Assembly (NCBI RefSeq): GCF_013409365.1
Contig: NZ_JACCBA010000001.1
Coordinates: 8,432,001-8,496,000, forward strand
Reading direction: 5' to 3'
Length of the DNA: 64,000 bases
Origin: Actinomadura luteofluorescens
GTDB taxonomy: Bacteria; Actinomycetota; Actinomycetes; Streptosporangiales; Streptosporangiaceae
This document shows positions 35,701-43,255 of the stretch, piece by piece. A program made the translations under genes and the position numbers. How positions within the stretch are numbered: position 1 is the stretch's first letter; each line of letters starts with the position of its first letter. Under the pieces are notes generated by a model. It saw only the letters and a list, made by a program, of their open reading frames with translations. It did not search any database and was not told the origin of the DNA.

Positions 35701-36939
35701 CTAACTGCCTGACGGCGGCTCGATGATCAGCTCGGGGAAGATACGATCCATGGCGGTCGCCCGCTCGTCCATCACGGGCCTGATCTGCTGCCGATAGACC
35801 TTCTCGGTGACGGTCGTGCTCTTGTGCCCGACCAGCCGGGAGATGTGCTCGATCGGCACACCGCGGTCCGACAGCACCGACACGAAGCTGTGCCGCATCT
35901 CCCGCGGCGTCCACTGCTCGGCCTCGAGGCCGGCCCGGGCGATGACGCGCCGGAACTCACGCCGGACGTTGCCGGCGCCGAGCTGCGCGCCGGCCCGCGT
36001 GGCGAACACCAGGCCGTCGGTCCGCCCGTTCCGGTCCTCCCACAGCGCGACAAGGGGCGGGACGCAGCGCTGGGGGAGCTTGAGCGTCCGGCGGGACTTG
36101 GGCGTCTTGGTGTCGCCGGACGCGCGAACCGAGCGCCAGACGTAGACGGCGAACTCCTCGTGATCCCAGCCGGCCGCGCCCACCGGCCGCCACGCCTGAC
36201 GCTCTCGGTCGTAGGCGACGACGTGGGACCATTCGAGCCCGCGCAGTTCCTCCGTACGGGCGCCGGTCAGCAGCGAGAGCACCACATAGGCGCGCAGCCA
36301 TGGGCGTGCGCTTTCGGCGGCGGTGAGAACGGCCTCGGCTTGTTCCAGTGTCAGCGACTTGGACGGCCGGCCGGGGCGGCCCTTGGGCAGCTCGCACAGC
36401 AGCACGACGTTCCGCTTCACCTTGTCGCGCGCCTGGGCCCGGGCGACGGAGCGTTTGAGGATCGACCGCAGCTCCTGGAGCGTCCGGGTGCTGACCTGCT
36501 TCGCCTTTCGGCTCAGCCAGGTGTCGACGTCGTCGGCCGACAACTCCCGGAGCTTGCGGGCCCCCAGCTCCGGGATGATGTGCTTCGCGGCCAGGAACCG
36601 CTTGGTCTGGACGGTGCTGGGGTCGCGGCCGTTGAGGCCGTGCTCAAGCCAGTTCTCCACGGCCTGGGCGACGGTGTATCTGGTGTCCTCGCTCGGCAGT
36701 CCGTCTTCGCGGTCGCGGAGCTTCTGGTGAAGCTTCTTGAGGGCCTTGCTCTTGCTCCGGTCGCTGGCGGAGCGGACGATCCGCTTGCCTTCCGGGGTGT
36801 ATCCTATGGTGATCTCGGCGATCCAGCGCTGCCGGCTCTCGCTCCAGCGCAGGCCGCCGTCCCCCTGCGGGCGGCGCTGGCGGGCGGCTTTGCTCCCTTC
36901 GTCCGGTTCTTCGGGGGTCGGGGCGGTGGTTCTGGGCAT
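35701..36939 (-). CDS. int: Tyrosine recombinase (integrase)
   Basis: A 412-residue integrase that would recombine attP with the 3' end of a tRNA gene. It has an N-terminal AP2-like arm-binding part (SESRQRWIAEITIGYTPEGK), a SAM-like core-binding domain (YTVAQAVENWLEHGL) and a catalytic domain. Catalytic residues: Arg in TGARTEELRGLEW, the box II segment TPREMRHSFVSVLSDRGV, His in ISRLVGHKST and Tyr in VTEKVYRQQ. The first His of the usual H..RH box is Arg here, a variation frequent in actinomycete ICE integrases. The gene lies next to the left att core and appears intact. Confidence 0.92.
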   Translation of the reverse strand: MPRTTAPTPEEPDEGSKAARQRRPQGDGGLRWSESRQRWIAEITIGYTPEGKRIVRSASDRSKSKALKKLHQKLRDREDGLPSEDTRYTVAQAVENWLEHGLNGRDPSTVQTKRFLAAKHIIPELGARKLRELSADDVDTWLSRKAKQVSTRTLQELRSILKRSVARAQARDKVKRNVVLLCELPKGRPGRPSKSLTLEQAEAVLTAAESARPWLRAYVVLSLLTGARTEELRGLEWSHVVAYDRERQAWRPVGAAGWDHEEFAVYVWRSVRASGDTKTPKSRRTLKLPQRCVPPLVALWEDRNGRTDGLVFATRAGAQLGAGNVRREFRRVIARAGLEAEQWTPREMRHSFVSVLSDRGVPIEHISRLVGHKSTTVTEKVYRQQIRPVMDERATAMDRIFPELIIEPPSGS

Positions 36940-37014
36940 TGTGATCTCCTCTGGGTGTCGTCACGTTGGGTGACGGGGATCGGGTGCTGGCGAGGGGCTG
37001 TGCGGCTGCAGGTA

Positions 37015-37056
37015 TGCAGGAAATGCAGAACAATTGATTTCTCTGCATTACTTGCA
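37015..37056. promoter_or_regulatory. Inverted repeat upstream of int
   Basis: Arms TGCAGGAAATGCAGA and TCTGCATTACTTGCA, 13 of 15 paired, around a 12-bp AT-rich centre (ACAATTGATTTC), 76 bp before the int start at 36939. A likely operator overlapping the int promoter. Confidence 0.6.
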
Positions 37057-37128
37057 GGCCTGCAGGGGCTCGTCCGGGGGTTCGCGCCCTACGGCAGTCA
37101 CCGTGCGTAGCGGCCGCCGGGGGTGCGG

Positions 37129-38255
37129 TTATGGGTCTCTGGGCGGATCTTCGAGGGCGTGTGGGTGGACCTCGTAGACGGCTGCGCGGGCGCGGCCGGG
37201 GCCGTTTGCGCGTGGCGCGGACGGGAGCCGTCTGATCCAGCCATGGGCGTCCAGGACGCGCAGGCCCGCCTCGGTGTCGGCGACCTTGCGGAAGCGGGGA
37301 CGCAGGGCTTGGACGGCGTCGCTGGCGGTGAAGCGGTGGGTGCCGGTGCGGGCGAGCCAGTCGCGTAGGGCGCGGGCGTCGGCCAGGTCGGGATCGGCGC
37401 CGATGAGGTCGTATGCGGCTTGGGCGTGGGTGAGGAAGTAATCGCCGATCTGGCGTGCGCAAGCGAAGGTCTCGGTGCTGATGGGCCGGGTCCAGGTGCC
37501 GTGATGATGGTGGGCCAGGTGGAGAAGGCCGGCGATGCGGACGACGGCGCCGGGGAACTTGCCTCCCCAGTCGGGCATGTGGGCCAGGTCGTTGCCGGGT
37601 CGGAAGCGCGGTTCGGTTTCGCGTAGCAGCTCCTGGACGGCAGCGGTGCCCGCATCGCTGAAAGTGAGGGAGACCGGTTCGCTGAGGCCGTGAAGCCGGG
37701 TGATGAGACTGGTGAGCGTGTCGGTGTAGGTCTGGGCGATGTGCGCGGGGATGAGTTCTGGGCTGGCGTCGCGGTAGCCGAGTAGGGGGGCCGGGACGGA
37801 GTAGAGGAGGCGTCCGAGGAGGCCTTGGCCGCGGAATTGCGGGGTGTCGGCGAGCCCGGCCAGGACGTCAGGCTGGGGGCAGATGCCGAGGGTCACGTGT
37901 GCGGATTCGATGACCTCCGAGGCGCGTCCGACGCGGTCGATGCGCATTCCCTCACCGGCGTGGCCGTGTTTGAGGACGGCGAAGTGCGGGGCGCCGCTGT
38001 AGCGGCCGGCGGCGATGGAGAAGATCTCGCCTTCTGGGGACAGGACGGCCATCCGCCCGCCTTGCTGGGCAAGCTGGGAGGTCAGGACCTCGGGTGTCGC
38101 GTCGTCGGAGAACAGCCGCGGCTCGGCCGGCACCTGCAGCTCCTGGAGCCGTTCGGCGGCGATGCGCGCGTCGGCCAGGTGCTGCTCGCGGACGACCGCC
38201 ACGCGCCGGCGGCTCGTCCCGCTCGGGGAGCGCCTGGACGACGGCGCGATGGAGG
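37129..38255 (-). pseudogene. DUF3987-like replication/helicase gene, N-terminally deleted
   Basis: The surviving 370 residues read RVAVVREQHLADARIAAERL, SDDATPEVLTSQLAQQGGRM, GHAGEGMRIDRVGRASE, LGICPQPDVLAGLADTPQFR, then a C-terminal winged-helix-like tail. DUF3987 proteins are primase/helicase-like replication proteins of phages and integrative elements. The N-terminal part is missing: near 38230 the reading shifts into the C-terminal tail of an spdB-like gene, so a deletion has joined the two genes out of frame. Expression would need a new start. Confidence 0.65.
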
Positions 38256-38383
38256 TCGGCGAGCCGCTCGGCGTACAACTCCTTGATCCGCTTGACGCGT
38301 CCGAACCCCACGCTGAGCGCGCTCTGCACCTGACGGATGGACGCGTCCTCGGGCACCTCACCGCGATCGATCGCCGCCACTAG

Positions 38384-39333
38384 GGCGTGTCCGGTGGATC
38401 ATGTGTTGATCCAGAGCAGGGCTGTGACCAGGACGGTCGCTGCGCGGTAGTTGCGGGCGAGTTTGTCGAACCGGGTGGCGATGCCGCGCCATTGCTTGAG
38501 GCGGCCGATGCAGCGTTCGACCACGTTGCGGCGCTTGTAGAGGGCTGGGTCGAACCTTGGCGGCCGCCCGCCTCGTGGGCCGCGGCGTACGCGCCCGGCC
38601 TGCTGGTCGACGCGTTCGGGGATGGTGGCGGCGATGCCCCGCTGGCGCTGGGTCCGGCGGATCGCCGCCGAACTGTAGGCCTTGTCGGCGATCACCCGGT
38701 CCGGCCGGCATCACGGCCGCCCCCGCGCAGGTCGCGGCACCCAGATCCCGGCGAGGACGTCGGGGAAGGCGGTGCAGTCGTTGACGTTGCCGGGCGTGAC
38801 CACGATCGACAGCGGCATTCCGCGCCCGTCGACGGCCAGGTGGACCTTGGTGGTCAACCCGCCCCGTGATCGCCCGAGCGCCTGACTGCTCCTCGATGTC
38901 GGGTTCGTCCCGCCCGGTTCCCCTTTTTGCGGGCTCCAGCGGCGTGCTGATGGGCGCGCACGATGGTGGAGTCGAAGCTGACGGTCCAGTCGATCCGCCC
39001 GACCGAGTCGTCGTGGACCTGCACGTGGGTCAAGATCGCATCGAAGGTGCCGTCGGCGGCCCACCGCCGGTACCGCTCATAGACGGTCTTCCAGTTGCCG
39101 TGCCGCTCCGGCAGGTCCCGCCACGGAGCACTGGTGGCCAGCTTCCACAAGATCCCGTTCAACACCGTGCGGTGATCGGCCCACCGCCCGCCCCGAGCGG
39201 GCTGCGCGGGCAAAAGCGGCTCGATCCGCCGCCACGCCGCATCGGTCAACTCATGCCGTCGCACCATGACACAGCATCAACCCACACCCAAAGATCGACC
39301 TCAGCCAAACACCATGATCTACCGGACACGGCT
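38384..39333. mobile_element. IS5-family element, copy C
   Basis: 950 bp with inverted repeats sharing GTGTCCGGT-GATCATG, flanked by the direct duplication TAG (38381-38383 and 39334-39336). It is inserted in the spdB-like gene and belongs to the same OrfA/OrfB subgroup as copy B. Confidence 0.88.
38399..39267 (-). pseudogene. IS5-family transposase of copy C, broken
   Basis: OrfA (MVRRHELTDAAWRRIEPLLP through [18 protein letters not shown]) shifts frame near 38940 into OrfB (ALGRSRGGLTTKVHLAVDGR). A TGA at 38711-38713 interrupts OrfB after GRP; the frame continues RVIADKAYSSAAIRRTQRQR and NVVERCIGRLKQWRGIATRF to 38399. The stop lies between the second Asp region and the rest of the active site, so this copy is probably dead. 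Confidence 0.8.
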
Positions 39334-40498
39334 TAGCCGCTCGCACTGCTGCTCATCGGTCAGCGGACGCGGTGCGGGCTTGGCGCTCTCCGGCACCCGG
39401 ACGCCCTTGTTCGGACGTCGCTTACGAGGCGCTGCCGACCTCGGCCCTCGCGGCTGGTCACCACCGGTTCGCGGACCCGCTTCACCATCCGGGGCGGGTA
39501 CGCGGGCGGGCTCGAGACGGGCGATGACCGGCAGCGTCAGCCGCTGCCCGCTGGGACAGGCCATACGGCCGAACGGCCAGCAGCGACGCCCTCAGGACTG
39601 CACTGCACACCGGCATCAAGCGCACTGCTGGAAGCACCTGGCCGAGTGCCGATGCGGACGCTGTCGGCGGAGGCATCCTCGCGCGGACGCATCTCCATCT
39701 CGGCCAGCCGCGGCACCGCCTGGCCGTCCTGGTCGTGCCAGGGGTCGGCCTCGGCTATCGACTGGTCGATGACGCCGATCAAGTGAGCCGTCACTGCCGC
39801 ACCGACCGGGCCGAGCGCATGCGCGAACATCGAGCTGGCGACCGCCCACTCCGACACCTGCGAAGCGTCGCCGGCGGGCACCGCCGCTACCAGGTTCAGC
39901 ACGATCGAGGTGAACAGGCACCCGAAGCCGACCTTCTCGGCCTGCCTCGCCAGCGCGCCGCCGGACGCCGCCAGCCTGGCGCGACACACGATGATCCAGC
40001 ACACCGCGCCGATCAGCAGGGCTTCCAGGCCCCACAGCGTCCACCACACCGGGCTGTCGGCGTGCACGTCCATCAATCGGGCGGCGCCCTGCTGAACCCC
40101 GGTCGTCGACCAGACGCCGAACCCGATCAGCACCGGAACCAGCACCCGCAGGTTCCGAGCACGCAGCCACTCCAGCCGCAGCGCCCGGGCCTCCCCGGAC
40201 CGCGCCATCACCGCCCGGATCCGCGTCCGCTCACCGGCCGCGCGGAACTCCCGGTACATCCGCGCCAACTCCGCCTCGGCGCGGACATCGGCCTCACGCT
40301 CGGCACGCGCCAGCTCGGCCAGCCGCGACTCGGTGGCCACGTCCGCCCGGGCCCGGCCATGGCCGGCCTCCGCACGTGCCCGCTCCAGCTGGTCCGCCCG
40401 CCGCGCGTCCGCCAACTCGCGCCGACGCTGCAGTTCGCGGGCCAACTGCTCGAGGTTGACCGGCTCGGGGCTGGCCTCTGGCCTCCTCTTGAGGATCT

Positions 40499-40678
40499 TC
40501 ATCGCGAACGCCCTCCTGCCAGAACGTCCAGGACCGGCCCGACCGCGCGATTCAGCTCCACGACCAGGCCCTCAACGGCCTGCCGGGCGCAGTCCTCCAC
40601 ACCGTCATCGGGACCTTCGGGAGCCTCCGGCAACCGGTCGACCGGCACGGCGAAGGTCAGCGCCAGGCTGGACTGCAT
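40499..40678 (-). CDS. Small protein coupled to spdB
   Basis: A 59-residue stretch from ATG 40678 (MQSSLALTFAVPVDRLPEAP, ending VLDVLAGGRSR) whose TGA overlaps the spdB ATG. No ribosome site is obvious before the ATG. The frame is open upstream (ELRGDGYDFVEPTEQDVAGA) to the TAG at 40751 that ends the preceding gene, in the same frame. So this may be the C-terminal part of that gene after a nonsense mutation. Unknown family. Confidence 0.45.
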   Translation of the reverse strand: MQSSLALTFAVPVDRLPEAPEGPDDGVEDCARQAVEGLVVELNRAVGPVLDVLAGGRSR

Positions 40679-40750
40679 GAACGAGGCCCCAGCGACGTCC
40701 TGCTCGGTGGGCTCAACGAAGTCGTAGCCGTCACCGCGCAGCTCGGTAGG

Positions 40751-41128
40751 CTAGTCGCGCCAGCGTCGGCCGCCCTGCCAGTCGACCGACCGGGCCAGAG
40801 CCGCCGGCCAGGGAGCCACCAGGCTCACCGCCGCGATCAGCGACCCGTCCCACTGGCTCCGCTCGACACGGGCGCCCAGCACCCAGGAGTTGCTGCGGAC
40901 GTAGCCGGGGGCCATCACGGGCCCGGACGCCGTCCGCCAGACCGCCGACGCGAACTCGACGCACCTGGACGACGGCTCTCCCCACGTCTCCCAGCACTCG
41001 GCGAACGAGCTGTCCAGCCGGTCGCGGACGTAGGCGCCGTACCGGGACACGCCGTCACTGGCGTACTCCCGGTCGTACTCCTCATCGACCCAGAACGGGC
41101 CCGCTGAGGTGTCAGAATGAAGGTTCAT
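40751..41128 (-). CDS. Unknown 125-residue integrative-element protein
   Basis: ATG 41128 (MNLHSDTSAGPFWVDEEYDR) has GGAGG 8-9 bp upstream, the same GGAGGTCC leader seen before the xis-like gene. It is soluble and acidic in its first half, with WETWGEPSSRCVEFASAVWR in the middle. It lies in the operon running from xis to spdB. The TAG at its end (WRD*) may be a mutated Tyr codon, since the frame continues for 80 more residues to the spdB start. Confidence 0.6.
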   Translation of the reverse strand: MNLHSDTSAGPFWVDEEYDREYASDGVSRYGAYVRDRLDSSFAECWETWGEPSSRCVEFASAVWRTASGPVMAPGYVRSNSWVLGARVERSQWDGSLIAAVSLVAPWPAALARSVDWQGGRRWRD

Positions 41129-41196
41129 CGGGTTGGACCTCCAAGGTCCGATCAAGGCCCTCGTCAGGCGGTTGCGTCGCCATGACGAGGGCCGCT

Positions 41197-41436
41197 CTAC
41201 TTCTCCGGACTCTTGAGCCGCACCTGCACATAGGCGCGCACGTTCAGCGAGGCACCCCGGCACGGATACGCCAGCGACACCTCAACCAGGTCGAAGACCT
41301 CGGCGAGCGCCTCCGCTCCGGCCAGAACCTCCTCGGGCAGACCGATAAGGCGGATCCGCAGACCTGCGGCGGCCGAGCCGGTGGCCACAGGCTTCCCGGC
41401 CAGGTCGGAAACGGACTTGCCGTGGGCGCGTGCCAT
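41197..41436 (-). CDS. Unknown 79-residue integrative-element protein
   Basis: MARAHGKSVSDLAGKPVATG through LGIRLIGLPEEV-like centre (LRIRLIGLPEEVLAGAEAL) to VRAYVQVRLKSPEK. The arrangement resembles short ferredoxin-like DUF3970-type proteins of actinomycete elements, but I am not certain. It overlaps the 3' end of the xis-like gene in another frame; GAGCGAGG lies about 8 bp before its ATG. Confidence 0.55.
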   Translation of the reverse strand: MARAHGKSVSDLAGKPVATGSAAAGLRIRLIGLPEEVLAGAEALAEVFDLVEVSLAYPCRGASLNVRAYVQVRLKSPEK

Positions 41437-41651
41437 GAACTGGCCTCGCTCTCCAGCAAGGCGATGTACTCCGCGATGGCCGAGCCCGGGATCCGCCGCG
41501 AACGGCCTTCCTGAACCGAGCGCAGCCGACCCGACCGGATTAGCTCGTAGATGACGCTCCGGGACAGCGACAGCAGCTCCATCGCCTCACTGACCCGGTA
41601 CAGCCGCGCCGGCGGCGCCGTCTCAGCGGCACTTGCACTCGTGATGGTCAT
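41244..41651 (-). CDS. xis: Excisionase-like (MerR/HTH_17) DNA-binding protein
   Basis: ATG 41651 (MTITSASAAETAPP) with GGAGG 10-11 bp upstream. The core LYRVSEAMELLSLSRSVIYE, LIRSGRLRSVQEGRSRRIPG and SAIAEYIALL is the winged-helix HTH_17 domain of Xis proteins, which direct the integrase toward excision. The normal end of the family would fall near LLESEA; the frame runs on 35 residues over the next gene, possibly after loss of a stop. It sits downstream of GntR operator-like palindromes. Confidence 0.75.
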   Translation of the reverse strand: MTITSASAAETAPPARLYRVSEAMELLSLSRSVIYELIRSGRLRSVQEGRSRRIPGSAIAEYIALLESEASSWHAPTASPFPTWPGSLWPPARPPQVCGSALSVCPRRFWPERRRSPRSSTWLRCRWRIRAGVPR

Positions 41652-41737
41652 CGGATTGGGACCTCCCATGCCGACCCAGGCCGGACCGAACCGGCCAGGG
41701 CCATACGTGTCCACTGGCGTCCGACAGGACGCCTAGA

Positions 41738-41785
41738 CGTCTAGACGAGTATGGAGAACGGTGACATGACTCGTCTAGATGAGTC
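41738..41785. promoter_or_regulatory. GntR operator-like palindromes before xis operon
   Basis: A perfect palindrome CGTCTAGACG at 41738-41747 and a near-perfect GACTCGTCTAGATGAGTC at 41768-41785 share the CGTCTAGA core. They lie between the gntR stop and the xis start, as expected for sites where the element's GntR repressor controls xis and transfer genes. Confidence 0.65.
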
Positions 41786-41790
41786 AAGCG

Positions 41791-42576
41791 CTACCGAGCG
41801 GGAAGCTCGTACGAGAGGACGTAGGCGTCACTCGACATGACCGTGTCGCAGACCTCGACGGGGCATCCGTCCTGGTCATAGGCCGTCCGCACGAGATGGA
41901 ACACCGGCACCCCGGGCGCGAGCTTCAGCGCCCGTGCCTCGTCCCGCAGCGGCATGCGAGCCCGGATCTCTTCGGTGAAGTGGTCGAGACGATGGCCGAG
42001 CTCCTCCAGCCGGGCGTAAATGCCGCCAGGCCCGCTGTTGGGCTGCGTGATCTGCGAGCCGCGGGCGATCGAAGCAGGGACATAGGAGGTCGCCGTCTCG
42101 ACCGGGTGCCCGTTGAGCAGGTACCGCCGCGCCCGCACGATCACCAACTCGTCCTCGGCAAGATTCAGCTTCGCCGCAACCTCGGGCGCCGGCTTGCTCT
42201 CCTGGATCTCGATGGAGTCGACCGACGGTTTGACGCCGGCGTCCTCGGCCTCGGCGATGAAGGCGGCCTTGCCCTGTTCGCGATGGTGACGAGCAAAGCG
42301 GTCGGAAGCCAGCCGGCGTACAGGCGGACGCGACCGAACGAACACACCCTTGCCGTGCTCGGCCACCGTCAGGCCCTCGCTCTGCAGGATCTGCAGAGCA
42401 TGCCGCACCGTCATCCGAGCAACGTCGTAGTGTCCGATGAGCTGGCTTTCAGAAGGAAGCTTCTCGCCCGGCCCGAGATCCTTGCTGTCGATTGCCGCGC
42501 GCAGGTGGTCCGCGATCTGCTTGAAGACCGGCCGATCGCTCGTCGCATCCAGATCCGGCAACCCCAGCTCGCCCAC
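41791..42576 (-). CDS. GntR/HutC-family regulator
   Basis: A 261-residue regulator. The N-terminal winged helix is FKQIADHLRAAIDSKDLGPG, KLPSESQLIGHYDVARMTVR and HALQILQSEGLTVAEHGKG. The C-terminal UTRA domain includes ARRYLLNGHPVETATSYVPA and VFHLVRTAYDQDGCPVEVCD. Regulators of this type (KorSA/Pra-like) set the balance between integration and excision in actinomycete elements. I prefer GTG 42576 with AGGAG about 11 bp upstream; a TTG at 42594 is the alternative. It is divergent from the NUDIX gene, sharing an upstream region with the palindromic GTACGTACGTGTAC. Confidence 0.85.
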   Translation of the reverse strand: MGELGLPDLDATSDRPVFKQIADHLRAAIDSKDLGPGEKLPSESQLIGHYDVARMTVRHALQILQSEGLTVAEHGKGVFVRSRPPVRRLASDRFARHHREQGKAAFIAEAEDAGVKPSVDSIEIQESKPAPEVAAKLNLAEDELVIVRARRYLLNGHPVETATSYVPASIARGSQITQPNSGPGGIYARLEELGHRLDHFTEEIRARMPLRDEARALKLAPGVPVFHLVRTAYDQDGCPVEVCDTVMSSDAYVLSYELPAR

Positions 42577-42654
42577 CTGCAGCCAACTCCTCAACTCGTA
42601 CGTACGTGTACTAGCGTGAGTCTATTAGCCGGACCTGCTAAGGGAGCTTGCGTG

Positions 42655-43083
42655 ATGCCCGAGAGTCGCCACTCCGTCAGCGTGGCGGGCGTCGTAGTCG
42701 ACGACCAGGGCCGCGCCCTCCTGATCCAGCGCCGAGACAACGGCCACTGGGAAGCACCAGGCGGCATCCTGGAGCAAGACGAGGACATCATCACCGGCCT
42801 CCGCCGCGAGGTCCAGGAGGAGACCGGCCTCGAGGTAACGCCGATCGCCCTGACCGGCGTCTACAAGAACATGCCCCGCGGCATCGTCGCCCTGGTCTTC
42901 CGCTGCAGAGCCGAGGCCGGCTCTCTCCGAGAGTCCGACGAAACCTCAGCCTTCCGCTGGGTCACAGCCGACGAGGTAGCCGAACTGGCCGACGAAGCCT
43001 TCGCCATCCGAGTCCAAGACGTCCTCGAAACGATTTCGACAGTCCCAATCCGCCACCACGATGGTATTCATCTGCTCGGCTAA
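42655..43083 (+). CDS. NUDIX hydrolase
   Basis: A 142-residue pyrophosphohydrolase with a complete Nudix box: GGILEQDEDIITGLRREVQE followed by ETGLEV. ATG 42655 has GGGA 9 bp upstream. NUDIX genes next to GntR regulators are standard in actinomycete integrative elements, where the role is thought to be regulatory or housecleaning; the substrate cannot be read here. It is transcribed away from gntR. Confidence 0.9.
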   Translation: MPESRHSVSVAGVVVDDQGRALLIQRRDNGHWEAPGGILEQDEDIITGLRREVQEETGLEVTPIALTGVYKNMPRGIVALVFRCRAEAGSLRESDETSAFRWVTADEVAELADEAFAIRVQDVLETISTVPIRHHDGIHLLG

Positions 43084-43255
43084 GGGACCAGCGCCAAGCT
43101 GTCGGGTCGCTGGTGTCAGAGCACCTGAGACTGTGGCTGTCACCCTACGCTGACATGGAGGACCTTAGTCGTCACTGCGATGGACCCGTTCGGGTTGCAA
43201 TGATCTTTTGAAGATGCAATCATTTTTCGATTGAGAGGCCAGGAGGGAGTTTGTT
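43084..43255. promoter_or_regulatory. AT-rich leader of the NACHT gene
   Basis: The last 60 bp are AT-rich (TGATCTTTTGAAGATGCAAT and on) and end in AGGAGGG 9 bp before the GTG. Likely promoter region of the following gene; base composition drops sharply here. Confidence 0.5.

Larger units (their letters stand above)
38244..40502 (-). pseudogene. SpdB-like (DUF2637) transfer protein gene, split by an IS
   Basis: ATG 40502 begins MKILKRRPEASPEPVNLEQL with a long charged coil, then four hydrophobic segments (LRVLVPVLIGFGVWSTTGV, WTLWGLEALLIGAVCWIIV, FGCLFTSIVLNLVAAVPAG, MFAHALGPVGAAVTAHLIGV), the DUF2637 layout of actinomycete conjugation proteins. The frame breaks near 39560; the next frame ends PAPRPLTDEQQCERL at the IS. 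After removing the IS it continues exactly as VAAIDRGEVPEDASIRQVQSALSVGFGRVKRIKELY, in two pieces of the same helix-turn-helix tail. It is no longer functional. Confidence 0.75.

Noticed and set aside
35824..37110. A 428-residue plus-strand open frame over the integrase
   Set aside because: Antisense shadow of int; the integrase motifs are on the minus strand.
40731..40997. An 88-residue minus-strand frame (MLGDVGRAVVQVRRVRV...)
   Set aside because: Lies in another frame of the 125-residue element protein, which has the better ribosome site and composition.
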